A DNA stretch of 64,000 nucleotides from Entoloma clypeatum (Eukaryota; Basidiomycota; Agaricomycetes; Agaricales; Entolomataceae). The stretch spans positions 1,426,001 through 1,490,000 of the forward strand of contig OY751496.1 of NCBI GenBank assembly GCA_963565915.1. Reading direction: 5' to 3'. The notes under the pieces were generated by a model. It made no database searches. It saw only the letters and a program-made list of their open reading frames with translations, and had not been told where the DNA came from. This document shows, one piece after another, positions 25,201 through 36,333 of this stretch. The stretch's first letter is position 1. Every line of letters starts with the position of its first letter. Both the position numbers and the translations under genes were made by a program.

Positions 25201-26082
25201 ATCCGCGTCGGTACTGATTTCATGCGAACTAGTAACTTGAACAGGAGGAGATATGCGCAAAATGACGACACTCTGTATGTTGCTCCGGAAGATGAACGAA
25301 CCGATTATGTAGGTTCTTTTACTTTTTGGTTCTGTTTGACATCCTGAGGCGACGTTTCTCTTCTGTCTGTAAGTCGCAACCACCGATGGCAAATTGGTAC
25401 AGCGGAGTATTGAAGTTTGTCCCTCCCCATATAGCTTTGTTGACCAGCTAATACCTTTCTTTGCAGCACGGGAAAGAGGCGATATGGTCACCCAGCTCTC
25501 AACGGAGTGCTCCCTGAGCCTTGGCTGCCATTGAAGAAAGGCCAGACACTCGTGAATCATAATCATCGAGGAGAAGGTCGTGTAGCCAAGGATAATCAAG
25601 CTGTCGTCTTGACTCTGCGCAAGAGATTCAATTCGTTGCGTGGTCGCCGCGGAACTGGCGAGCTCGAAATCAACATTGCCGGCCCTTCGAACGGGGCGGG
25701 AGCGCACGATGGGGAGCCAATTGACCCGGCGGTGATGGGGAATCCTTGGCAAGACACCCGCTTGCGAGAAGCACACTCTGGTGGTCACCCACTGAGTCAT
25801 CGACTCAGCTTTGACGTGGCCTCGGGTGTGATCATGTTGCCTGATAATGGAGATTGGTTGGAGGAAGAGCCGGATAGCGACGAGGACGTTCAGCCTGAGA
25901 ATGCCGAGGCGCTGGAAAGGTCTATTATCGCGGACAGTGTGGTGGGTGAAGATGACGAGAATGGGGTTTCACCGACCGCAGCGGTCTCGACGTCGCCAAC
26001 GAGAGTATCAAGATACGGGACGTATTTCCATCGTCCTGAGAGGAGGAGACAAGTCATACCTGGTGCCTTCCCTGGGCGGTGA
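22292..26082 (+). CDS. CSC1: CSC1/OSCA/TMEM63 osmosensitive cation channel family (DUF221)
   Basis: Polytopic membrane protein of the stress-gated, calcium-permeable channel family. The ATG at 22292 gives MASLLFRLFADDGGDHHKLP. After an early TM, the conserved block HEAHAHQALFGWIIPTIRTS is reached through a splice near 22610. TM regions include LLNFFKMSFYLFSVCSFFAI and SVHLMFTYLFTLLALYFIYQ. The cytoplasmic domain has RTVLVTNLPNHLQGE and SAFITFEKMSSA. The 7TM core contains RDFFVLGTMALLFFFWVFPI and NYGVVYPQAILMFVITMLYS. The C-terminal tail is long and acidic (DNGDWLEEEPDSDEDVQPEN) and ends RRRQVIPGAFPGR. About ten introns. Channel activity is family knowledge, not visible from sequence. Confidence 0.9.
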
Positions 26083-26207
26083 GGGGTAGTTGTTGAGGGT
26101 ATCTTTCACACTGATTCTTGAGCCGTTGTAGCCATGCATTCTCTTGACTATCCTACACATCTAGCGATATTGAATACTATACAACGCAATCCAAAATTTT
26201 GGTTTTA

Positions 26208-27298
26208 GATGTACATGGCGCCTTCTCCTACCTCGCTTTGTTTCTTTGATGCATAAGCAACTGTTTTCTCTTTGACGGACACCCATGGGTGAGATGACTT
26301 TTCATTGATGGACAAGAAGAGTAGCTCCTGGGCAGCGTTGATGATCTGCTGTGGCCATTCAAATCGGTCTTCTGATAGCTGAAGGAAATTTGAATGTGCT
26401 ACAACTTTTGGAAGTGGGTGGGGGATGTGAGGCGAGGGTACGAGAATCAAGACGCCCTCTGATTGGCTGTGGGTGGTGCTGAGAACTGAAAGGAAGGAAG
26501 CGGAAGTAGATTGGATGAGGTTGGGTGGAGAAAACGGTTTAGCTCGCGATTCCTAGTTGGGGTCGTGTCAATGACCTGGACTGCCGTCAAGAGGATTACT
26601 TACTACGGCCGCAGCGGCTGTTGAGGTGGTGAGGTAGCGGACAGGAGCGTCATGGAAAGGCATTGGTTTTTCTGTGATGTATGAAGGGACTGGATAGGTG
26701 TCTAGTAACGATAGCCTGTCAAGGATCATGAATCGACATGTACACCGTGTTCGACGGTTTCATCGCACCTCGAAGGCTTGAGATGGTCGAGAATTGACAA
26801 AGCATATTTATGCATGGCCCACGTCGGGAGTCTTGTCAGAACTTCAGATACAATGATAGTCGCTCGCGTCCAGTCCGGATTGAAGACGAGGCCAACCTGT
26901 TCAGGTTCAGGGAGGAGGGGGTAAGGATGGAAATGAAATATTAGACATACTTCGATGTTGTTCACATGAACCCCTCCACTCTGTTCTCCCAGATTGGCGC
27001 CTCGAGCCCAAAACTTTGCAACATCTCCCGTGGCTATGACAAGGTCTCGATCTCTGGGAAAGTCGCCCGCAAACTTGATATGAGCAACTTGGTTCGGTTC
27101 AGAGGTTGTTCTGAGCGGGTTGTACTCGTCTTCTTCCTCGTCTGATTCTATGGCATAGCGAGGGGGAACTGTGTCTGCGAGGGGGTCAATGTCCTGGTAA
27201 AAAAAAAAGTGAATAATACTGGTATTGCAAGCACTCAAGGACGCGCCATGATGAAAGTGGTGTGGATCGGAGATGACGTCGGCATTCGGATGCCACAT
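26208..27298 (-). CDS. Putative proteasome assembly chaperone 1 (Pba1/PSMG1-like)
   Basis: Minus-strand gene with at least three introns. An acidic N-terminal region (DIDPLADTVPPRYAIESDEE) is followed by NQVAHIKFAGDFPRDRDLVI, then LVFNPDWTRATIIVSEVLTR and LSLLDTYPVPSYITEKPMPF. Then come APVRYLTTSTAAAA and LIQSTSASFLSVLSTTHSQS, and the C-terminus is KKQSEVGEGAMYI. The order (DPL..PPRYA near the start, a V/I-rich core, PVRYL and STSASF late) resembles fungal Pba1, which with Pba2 chaperones 20S alpha-ring assembly. Similarity is judged from memory and weak. The start is uncertain: the ATG at 27298 leaves the GDIDPL reading open without an intron but only 10 bp from the light-chain ATG, so a different first exon is possible. 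Confidence 0.55.
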
Positions 27299-27308
27299 TG
27301 CCGATCAC

Positions 27309-28099
27309 ATGTCCAATTTGGATTTCATCGACCAACGATTGAACGACAATGGTCAGTTCCCCTGCGCTCCCAAGGATTTTTCATCTGATTCATTCAAATA
27401 TTCACAAAGAGCGACAATGCTGGTATGTCTACAAGCATCGCAGACGGCGCACCCGTGGTTGACCCGGACATTGAAAAAAAAAATCAGAATACAAGGAGGC
27501 ATTTGCCCTGTTCGATAAGAGGGGCACTGGTGCAGTTCCTCGCGAGACGCTTGGAGATCTGCTACGCGCTTTAGGCCAGAATCCAACGCAAGCAGAGGTG
27601 ACTGATATTGTCGCATCTGCGCCAAAGGATGGTGAGTTATGGAAAAATCTTTCGTTCATTCCTCGTGGTTCTAATGCACTTTGTAGTCGATTACAAGACT
27701 TTCCTGACGATACTGAATAGACCTGATGGCTTCAAACCTGCGGGAACACCAGGTACGAAAGTTCTGCAGTTGACCTTTGTCACGGTTGAGAATTGATGAC
27801 GCGTTTTTCGCCGGCGATCCACAGAGGAATTTATACGCGGATTCCAGGTGTTTGACAAGGAAGGAAACGGGTTCATCGGCGCGGGGGAACTGCGCTACGT
27901 TCTCACACAACTTGGGGAGAAGATGAGTGATGAAGAGGTGGATGAACTGCTGAAGGGTGTACAGATCGGGGCGTAAGTTGTCTTTCTGTGGCTTCATACC
28001 CATAGCACACCTGTTTGCTGATTGTTCGCTTTTTCGCCGACGTGCAGGGATGGGAATGTCAACTACGAATCATTCGTGCGCACTATTCTGAGCCAGTAG
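27309..28099 (+). CDS. cdc4: Myosin II essential light chain (S. pombe Cdc4-type EF-hand protein)
   Basis: EF-hand protein of the calmodulin/essential light chain group, expected to bind the IQ neck of myosin II at the contractile ring. Proposed exon 1 (27309 to about 27352) reads [14 protein letters not shown] and joins [20 protein letters not shown] near 27493. Then [60 protein letters not shown] and [20 protein letters not shown] follow, ending [11 protein letters not shown]. The GQNPT, LNRP.GF and [12 protein letters not shown] phrases are those of S. pombe Cdc4. The third EF loop ([12 protein letters not shown]) keeps most calcium ligands, while the others are degenerate. The first intron would be about 140 nt, long for this locus, so the N-terminal exon is tentative. 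Not to be confused with the F-box protein CDC4 of S. cerevisiae. Confidence 0.88.
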
Positions 28100-28213
28100 A
28101 CGATATCTATTGCTTCACTGCTAGTTAGTGGTGTAATCACTCTGTTTCGATGGCATCCGTAAAATGGATCAATCGATGTCACTTCAAATCTTATTGGTCA
28201 GTCTGGAAATATT

Positions 28214-29476
28214 TCATTTTTGTGGTCCGTCGACAGGCTCTGTCGACATTGCTTCCCATGTTTTGGCAGCGACCTGCATCATTTTTTCGTTCCACTGCGA
28301 GCCTCCCACTCCATCGCCTTGACGCCGTTCGCTAGAGACAAGGCTGTAGGGAATGCCAGCGTCTCCGGCGGCACTCACCCCAGCTACCAGCGGCAACTCA
28401 GCAAGGACATCGATCCCCAACCGTTCTGCAGTTGCTCTGAACCTGTTTGGCGCGCCAAACAGGTGGTGGGGCTGGGTGCAGGAGGGGCAGATGAAGTGGG
28501 ATTCATTTAAGAGGATGCCTGTGATCTGCAAGGATAGGTATTAGTTTGGGATGAAATACGGTGGAAAGCAGAATAATCATTACCGGCACGGATACTTTTC
28601 TGAGCATCGCGATCCCTTTTCGGACATCCGAAAGAGCAACGTCTTGAGGGGTCGAAACGATAACAGAACCTAGGAGATGAGAAGTAGAAGGGTATATGAA
28701 TATCACGAGACGAAGAATTTACCGTCAACCTTCACGAGCTGTCCAAGAGTGAGTGGGACATCACCCGTCCCAGGCGGCATATCGATCACAAGAACGTCGA
28801 GCCCTGCACTACCAGCAGTGGTAGACCAGTCGACATCGAAGAGAAGCTGCTGCACGGCCTTTTGAACCATCAGGCCGCGCCACACGACGGGGGTGTCGTG
28901 GGTGGAGTCCGAGCCTGCTGAGCGAGGTAGGAGATACCCCATGGACATGGAAGGAAGGCCGTGGTTCACCAAGGGACGAAGCGCACCCTCTGTTTGACAT
29001 GGGATCAGCTTAACACGGGTGATAGAAGTCGAGCATCGCGCACTGGTGGTCAGTTCCGGCTCGCCGCTGTCCTGGAGGCCCATGAGCGTGGGGACCGAAG
29101 GCCCGAAGATATCAAGGTCGAGGATGCCCACTCGGAGACGACCCGAAGACAAAGGATTCTGGAGGAGCGACAAGCTGAATGCGAGATTGACTGAAGTGCG
29201 TGCAGAACGTCAGAAGGGTTCCCTGTGTATGTGAAGATTGAGCGCACCGGCGATGGTGCTCTTCCCGACGCCACCCTTCCCACTTGCTACTGCGAGGATT
29301 TTTTTCACGTTGGGTATGGGCCGTTTGGTGAGGGGTGCACCTCTGCGAGGTATCTGAGGCGGTCCTTGGTCTCCCTTGCGAGGGAGTCCGAGGGGGTTCT
29401 CATGATGTGTGGCGGGAGAGGTGCTGAAGAGACGCGAGAACACTCGCCGACATGGATGTTGCCTCGAAAAGTGCAT
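28214..29476 (-). CDS. IND1: Mitochondrial P-loop iron-sulfur protein Ind1/NUBPL
   Basis: Mrp/NBP35-family ATPase that helps deliver iron-sulfur clusters to respiratory complex I. The leader [20 protein letters not shown] has mitochondrial targeting character. The deviant Walker A motif is [20 protein letters not shown], interrupted by an intron after [54 protein letters not shown] and [15 protein letters not shown] follow in family order. The C-terminal cluster-binding pair is CPSC in [18 protein letters not shown]. It ends [10 protein letters not shown] at 28214. The presence of IND1 implies that the organism has complex I. It converges on the light-chain gene with 114 bp between stop codons. 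Confidence 0.94.
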
Positions 29477-29627
29477 ATACAGAGCAAGCTGACGCCAACG
29501 ACCCCATTTGATTAACTATTGGTATTCACCTCATGACATTATGGGGGCTGATAGAGGTTTGAGGAGGTGGTCACAATAACTAAGTGTATATTCGACATTT
29601 GTACATATTTCAAGAAGTCCGCAGAAA

Positions 29628-31884
29628 CTATGTGATTGCTAGGGAGAAGCATAAGTTCAACCACTCCCGATGCAAAGGCGATCGCGTCAACGTACTGTAC
29701 TTTGGTCCGCCTCCGCCCTCGGGCACGGTCCATGTGATATCCTGTGTGGGGACTTTTACATCACATAGCTTGCAGTGTATGCAGTTCTACCTCGTGGGTT
29801 TAACAGTGTTTTTGACCGAAAGATGAAGAGTGCCTACTTGAGAGTTGATCACCAGCTTCTTGCCCTCCCATCCCTCCTCCTTTGCATCCTTATCACCTCC
29901 CTACATCGTGTTTTAGAAAAGAGAAGAGAGAAAAACAGGAACGAACCTCAGCTTCGACGTACTCATAAACTCCTGCAGGGCAGGCACGGCCTAATAGACC
30001 AGCATATTCTGTGAGATTAACTTCGACATGGCGTCGACGATCCCGCCTTCTGTCGACTGCGCCGTTCTCAAGGACCGCACCGCTTTCCGCCTGCTCGACT
30101 TCTCCAGCTTCGACCTCGCGAAGGAACTCGCGCGTCTCGACGACGCGTAGGTGCACTGGCTGGTCTTCGGCGTGATTGGTACCTGTAAGCGAGACGGATG
30201 TCATAAGGTCAGTCGAGAGCGGTGGCTCGAAGGGAGGATATTCGATTGGCTTGTGTTGTATGGCATGTTCTGTATGTGCTGCGTCCAAGGATTTACCGTT
30301 CTGCATGTAAGATGGTGCGTCCAGGACGTGTTGAGTATGTTGGGAAGAAGGGACGTACCATGTATTCTGAAAGTTTTTCCGGAGGAGCATGTCTAAAGGT
30401 CCAAGGCACACGGCCTTTGAGGAGAAGAGAGTCGATACCGGAATACGCGACGCCACCCCAGAGGCCGAGTGAAGTATTGAATGAAGGCCGGAGGTTGCGG
30501 ACCTCGTAAAGGTCCTTCCATACCCAAGATGAACGCAGGGTCGCGTCATAGGCAGACATGTCAGCAGCAGGCGGCGATTCCTCTGACTCCGTGGTGGATG
30601 ACGATTCTGCGGGGTGGACGGCGTCATAGGCGGCTTCTGCGGCGAGCATGCCGCTCTTCATGGCGTTATGGGTGCCCTTGATTTTGGCGACGTTGACGAA
30701 TCCGGCGGAACAGCCGATGAGGGCGCCGCCGGGGAAGTTGAGTTTTGGGATGGACTGGAGGCCGCCTTCTGTAAGGACGCGGGCGGCGTAGGCCAGGCGT
30801 TCGCCTGATGCAAGGAGGTTACGGTAGTATGGGTGATGTTTCATGCGCTGCGGGAAGGGCATTGAATGAGAATACGGGTGGTTGGAAAGGGGGTGAAAGG
30901 GGGACTCGCCTGAAGCTCGCGGTAGGGGGAGAGGTATGGGTTCTTGTAGTCCAAGCCAATGACGATCCCAAGAGAGACGAGACCGCTATCCATGTGGTAC
31001 TCGAAACCGCCACCGTAAGTGGAGGAGGTAAGGGGCCAGCCGAGGCTGTGGACGACCTTGCCAGGTACATGCTTTGTCGGATCGACGCGCCATACTTCCT
31101 TGAGGCCGATGCCATAAGTCTGCGGCTGGGATTCCTTTCGAAGCTGGTATGTTTGAATAGCGAGCTTTGAGAGGGATCCATGTGCACCTTCGGCGAGGAG
31201 GGTGACTTTGGCGTTGAAGGCCATGCCAGGCTCGAAGTTAGACTTGGGAGTAAAATTCCTGGCAAGGCCAACCTCGTTGGTGACGACACCGCGGACGCTT
31301 TTGACGGGGTTGCCCCAGGGATCGAGAGAATCGGGTGTTTTGGAGAGGAGAAGCTGCGAGCCGGCGAAGCCGGGGTATATCTCGACGCCGTAGTCGTTCT
31401 CAGCGACGCTGGCGAGCCAACGGGTGAACGCGGAAAGGGAGACGATGTAGTTGCCGTCGTTTGACATCTGAGGTGGGTGCGGGATGGGGATGGTGTTGTT
31501 CGCAGTGAAGTAAAGCATCTTAGAGGATGTTGCTGGCTGGATGAGGGGGTGGTCAGGGAGGGCCTGCCAGTCGGGGAGAAGCTCATGAAGGGCGCGGGGC
31601 TCGATGACGGCGCCGGAGACAATATGGGAGCCGGGATCGCTACCTTTTTCGAGGACGACGACGCGAATCTCGTTGCCGCGGTCGCGCTCGAGCTGTTTAA
31701 GACGGATGGCAGCGCTGAGACCGGCGGGCCCGCCGCCGACGATGCAGACGTCTACGTCATCCTCTGCGCGCTCGACATCGTTCGGGTTGAAGAGGGGCTC
31801 TGTGAGGGCTGGCGGGGAGGAGTGGAGGGCACGGTGGGAACGAGGGAGAGCGCGGGCAGCAAGGGAGGCGAGTGGCCGAAGCAT
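29628..31884 (-). CDS. CIR2: Electron transfer flavoprotein-ubiquinone oxidoreductase (ETF-QO)
   Basis: Inner-membrane flavo-iron-sulfur enzyme passing electrons from ETF (fatty acid and amino acid oxidation) to ubiquinone. The ATG at 31884 gives a mitochondrial leader ([20 protein letters not shown]). The FAD-binding motif is [20 protein letters not shown]. Further landmarks are [68 protein letters not shown] and [18 protein letters not shown]. The 4Fe-4S region has [14 protein letters not shown] and then [20 protein letters not shown] followed by [11 protein letters not shown] place the last splice so that the protein ends KYTIT at 29628. Without it a longer tail reads on, so the terminus is slightly uncertain. 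Start codon 78 bp from that of UBX2. Confidence 0.94.
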
Positions 31885-31962
31885 CGAGGAAGAGGGGCGC
31901 CCAAGGGTTGTAATAAATATTTAAATAAAATAATTTATGCATATTTTTTACCAATTCCCCCC

Positions 31963-33734
31963 ATGAGCCACCTCGATTCCCGCCAGCGTCAGGCTCTCGC
32001 CCAGTTTCAGGACCTCACCAACGCTACAGACGATGATGTCGCTATCGGTGTCCTCGACAGCACCGGCTGGGACGTCCAGCGCGCCGTCGACCTCGTTTTT
32101 GGCTCAGGCGCCACCACTATGCAGCCGCTCGACATCGACGACTCACAGGTCAACCCACCCGCTCCCCGTCCCCGTCTCACCTCCTTCTATTTCCTCGCAC
32201 GCCCCTTTCTCGCCATCTTAACATACCCCCTCCACATCGTCTCCAGCGTCTTGCGTTTCATCTTTGGCATTCTCCGTATCCGCGTGCCCCACCTCAGTTT
32301 CTCCACCCTCTCCTTCTACAGCCACCTTCCACGTACCCGTCCCCGTCCAACCAGTCGTGGTCCAGACAGGTGGCTCAGGGAGCTCGAGGAAGAGACCGGC
32401 GCTGTCTCCGTCCCCAACTCAGTCGTTGCCTCCTCTACCGCCACCGACACCGCCGGTCCATCGATTCTGAGAGCCCGCCCTCGCCCTTTGGAAGATGGCG
32501 TCAGGACCCTGCCCGAATTCACCCTTGTCAACTATGACGAGGCCCTTCGTATATGCCAGAAAGAGGCCAGGATCGGATGCATTGTCATTGTCAGCCAGGA
32601 ACACGATGATGTTGCAGAGTTCAAGAGGTGAATATCCGTCTTCTCATTATCTCCCAAGACGTGCCAACCCTTTTGTAGGTCTACTTTGACCGATCCCACA
32701 TTTGTCAAACTTTTGCAAGAGAACAACATGGTCGTCTGGGGTGGAGACGTCCGCGACAAGGACCCATGGAGCGGTAAGGTGATATGTTCATCGCTGTTCA
32801 CACATGTAATATATTCAAACCAGCGGCGGAGAAACTCCAAACAACAACCTATCCATTCGTTGCGTTCGTTGCTCCTCAGCCTCGTAGAAACCCTGTCTCA
32901 ACATCCACCCCGCGCTCCTCCAACTCTCCACCCATCCTCACCGTTCTCTCCCGCCATCAAGGGCCAAGTACCTCGGGTGGCCCGACCTCTGCACAGGCCC
33001 TTTGCGACCACCTCACAAACCAGCTCCTGCCTCGCGTGTCACCCTTTCTCGAACGCATACATGCCACGCAGCGCGAGCGCGAGAGAGATCGGCTTTTGAG
33101 GGATGAGCAGGACCGGGCATTCCAGGACTCGGCGCGCCGGGACAGGGAGAGGATACAGGGCAAGATGGAGGAAGAGCGGCGCGAGAAGGAGAGGCAGCGT
33201 CTCGAAGCGGAGGAGGAGGAGCGGCGGCGCCAGAGGGAGGAGGAAAGGAAACTGAAGGAGGAGAGGAGGATGGAGTGGAGGAGGTGGGTCAGGAGGATGT
33301 ACGCGCAGGCTGGGGACGGCCCTTCTAAGGGTGTCAGGATTGCCGTGAGGCTGCCGAGTGGTGGAAGAGCGATAATGTCGTTTAACGGCGCACAGACGCT
33401 TACCGCTCTGTACGCATTCGTGGACGCCCAGCTGGTCCCAGAGCGCTACGCCAGGGACGATGATCCGACAGATCCGCCAGAGGGTGTTGCCGGTGACGCG
33501 TTGGAGGTGTGTCTCGAGGCGCAGATTGAAAAGGAGGACGCCGGCGCGGAATGGTGGGGGTTCCAACTCGCTCTGGCATACCCGAGGAAAGAGATTCCTT
33601 GGGAGAAGGGCTGCGCTTTGAGTGGGGTCGAGAGTCTGCGGGGCGGTGGTCAGGTCGTCGTCGAGATGAAGGGCAACGGCGGGCACGACGGTTCGGGCTC
33701 GGACGACGGGTACAATACTGAGGAGAGCCAATGA
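31963..33734 (+). CDS. UBX2: UBX domain protein, Ubx2/FAF2 (UBXD8) type
   Basis: ER-membrane adaptor that recruits Cdc48/p97 for ER-associated degradation. Order of parts: a UBA-like N-terminus (QALAQFQDLTNATDDDVAIG ending RAVDLVFG); a hydrophobic hairpin (FYFLARPFLAILTYPLHIVS plus SVLRFIFGILRI); a UAS thioredoxin-like domain (EARIGCIVIVSQEHDD, TDPTFVKLLQENNMVVWGGD, TYPFVAFVAPQ); a long E/R-rich coiled coil near 33070-33290; and a C-terminal UBX fold (GVRIAVRLPSGGRAIMSFNG). An acidic, glycine-rich tail ends DGYNTEESQ. Introns follow EFKR and DPWSG. The ATG at 31963 is the first in frame with the UBA segment. The hairpin without a signal peptide is characteristic of this group. Confidence 0.92.
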
Positions 33735-33863
33735 TCAGGTAGCGTGACTGTGACGAAGTGACTCGTCTTCATCCTTCCTTCCTTTTCACCATATCTTTAT
33801 CTCCCTCTTTCTTATATCCATACCCTTGTGTTTCTGAAGATTTAAGAGAACATTGACGTGTAG

Positions 33864-36283
33864 ATGGTAACGTTCAATTCAAGCACCTGCCCCCCCTACT
33901 TTTCTTATCTAATCTTTTGCTGTTTCCGGCAGCCTACTTGCAACGATTGCGGAGGCACTGTAATCGAATACGATACCGCGGCGGGCAACGGTTTCTGCGT
34001 GAAATGCGGCACCGTCGTCGAAGAGAACGTGATTGTCAGTGAGGTCGCCTTTGGCGAGACCTCGACTGGAGCTGCCATGGTTCAGGGTTCTTTTGTCGGC
34101 CAGGGCGCCAGTAACTATTGCGTCGTGCTTTCTTATGACCGTGTTTCCTAAATCTGAACATAGCGCATGCGAGGATGACCGGACCCTATGGAAATCGAGG
34201 CAATAGCGAATCACGCGAGCAGACGATAGCAAATGGTCCGCGTCTTTAAGATTCTGAACTTGTTTCTCATCGCTTGTATTTCAACAGCCAATAAGAAAAT
34301 ACAGAGCATTGCAAATGTTCTACGGCTTTCTGAAATCGTATGTCTCGCTGCGACCCGAATGTATACTCTCGCGGTCGAACATAAATTCACAAAAGGCCGC
34401 AAGAGCCTGAATGTCGTTGCCGTCTGCTTATACGTCGCTTGTCGCCAAAAGGAAACCAGAAATTATATGCTCATCGATTTTTCCGACCTTCTTCAGGTCC
34501 CTGTCTCTCCTTTTGGTCTTCAGTCTACTTGCTCATGTACATTTAGGTCAATGTCTTTGAATTGGGACATACCTACCTCCAACTCGTTCAAACCTTGAAC
34601 CTTCGCTTACCTCTCGTCGACCCCTCCCACTACATTTCTCGTTTTGCCGCCCTGCTTGAATTTGGCGATGAAACACACAGAGTAGCAACAGACGCTGTCC
34701 GTCTGGTCCAGAGGTTCGATAGGGACTGGATGACTCGCGGGCGACGCCCAGCAGGAATTTGTGGCGCGGCGCTCCTCTTGGCCGCAAGAATGAACAACTT
34801 TCGGCGGTCGGTGGAGGAGATTATCCAGGTCGTGAAGATTGCGGACACCACTCTGCGAAAGCGACTGGATGAGTTCAAAAATACGCCGAGCGGAAGTTTG
34901 ACGTTGGCTGATTTCCGGAATGTGTGGTTGGATGAGGAGATGGACCCGCCTGCTTTTACCAAGGGGAAGGAGAGGGAGGAGGCGGAGAGATCGAATGCCC
35001 AAGAGGCGGAGGACCTGAACAAGGGGTGGGGCCCAAATGATGAGGGCAAGAAGAAGGGTAAAAAGAGGAAGAAGAGGAAGCGAAAACGGGGCGAAGACAG
35101 CGACGAGGAGGAAGCAGCACAGGACCAGCAACTACCTGAAGCGGCGCGCCATGGATCTACCCCCATAGACCCGGCACTGCTAAATCAAGGGATCTTGGAG
35201 GGGACTATCGGCCTCCCACTTTTCATTCCTGAGGCTGAAGATTCGAATATCGATCCTATCCTCCTCCAGGAACCACAACACGCCCGACCTCCACAGACCA
35301 AGCTTCAACAACATTATCTGCCTCCTCCGCCACCGCGTTCTGTAAGCGACGAACCCCTCGTGCTTCTCACGTCACCCGTGGCGTCGGCAGTCGACGAAAC
35401 GGTATCTACTGTATTGGCCACGGAAGTATCGACCTTTCTGCAAAATCCCCAGGGGGCTTTGCTGAGTGATGCTTTGGATGAGGCTGACGTACGTCGTCTT
35501 GCTCAGATTACTGTTGAAGATGAACTGTTGGGGCTGGATGAAGAAGAGCTGGACCGATTTTTGTTGACTGAAGAAGAGGTCAAAATCAAGGAACGAGTTT
35601 GGGTGGAACTGAACCGAGATTATTTGGAAGCCATCGCAGGTCAGTGTTTTGCAATGTTTTGATATTGAGAAAGAAATGTCTCGGTGAAATTGTTGTTCAT
35701 TTTGCTGAATGGGACTTTTTTACAGCAAAAGCGGAACAGCAAGAATCAAGTGCGACCACCAAGAGTAGGAAGGTTCGTGTCTCTCGAGAGGCAATCTTTT
35801 CTTTTGTTTTCTTCGTATTTGCAATTGTTATTTTCCGTGACTCCCAAAGCTAATTGGATGAATTGAAAGCGTCGGAAAGCAGGCACGACGAAACCGAGGG
35901 ATGCATCTACTGCTCATGGTGCCACGGCGGCCGAGTCGGTGCGAAACCTGCTCAAGAAGAATCCGAAATACAGCAAGCGGATAAATTATGATGCCCTCAA
36001 GGACCTGTTCGTCGAGGGCGGAGGTCCATCATCGCTCGCGGCCAATATGGGTTTGAATGATGACAAGGACGACGCAGACTTGTACCAGATAGGCGACGAT
36101 AAGAGCGATGGAGAGGACGGTGCTGGGATGGTGATTATTGAAGAAGTGGCTGGGACTGTCGCTGCCCCGATGAAACCTAGTCTAGCGATACCTGTGGAGG
36201 GGGAATTGGACGCTGACGGTGATGTTGATGAGGGAAGTGAAGGCGGAGGAGAGTGGGAGGACGCGTACGAGCAAGAGATTTGA
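33864..36283 (+). CDS. BRF1: RNA polymerase III TFIIIB subunit Brf1
   Basis: TFIIB-related factor that recruits RNA polymerase III. Proposed exon 1 is just the ATG at 33864, spliced to PTCNDCGG near 33933, giving the zinc ribbon (CNDC then CVKCGTVV). Two cyclin repeats follow: one with KIQSIANVLRLSEIVCLAAT and RKSLNVVAVCLYVACRQKET, the other with FGDETHRVATDAVRLVQRFD and RRPAGICGAALLLAARMNNF. The block SLTLADFRNVWLDEEMDPPA is typical of Brf1. A lysine-rich stretch, an acidic region and the C-terminal Brf1 homology block (VRNLLKKNPKYSKRINYDAL KDLF, near 35940) lead to an acidic end DAYEQEI. The next gene starts only 50 bp downstream on the same strand. Confidence 0.93.
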
Positions 36284-36333
36284 GGTCACGTGGTATTGGT
36301 ATAAGTCTGCCAGTACCTACACCCAGAGATGAA

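Noticed and set aside
30808..31622. Several long open frames opposite the ETF-QO gene
   Set aside because: GC-rich antisense shadows; the minus-strand frame carries the full flavoprotein motif set.
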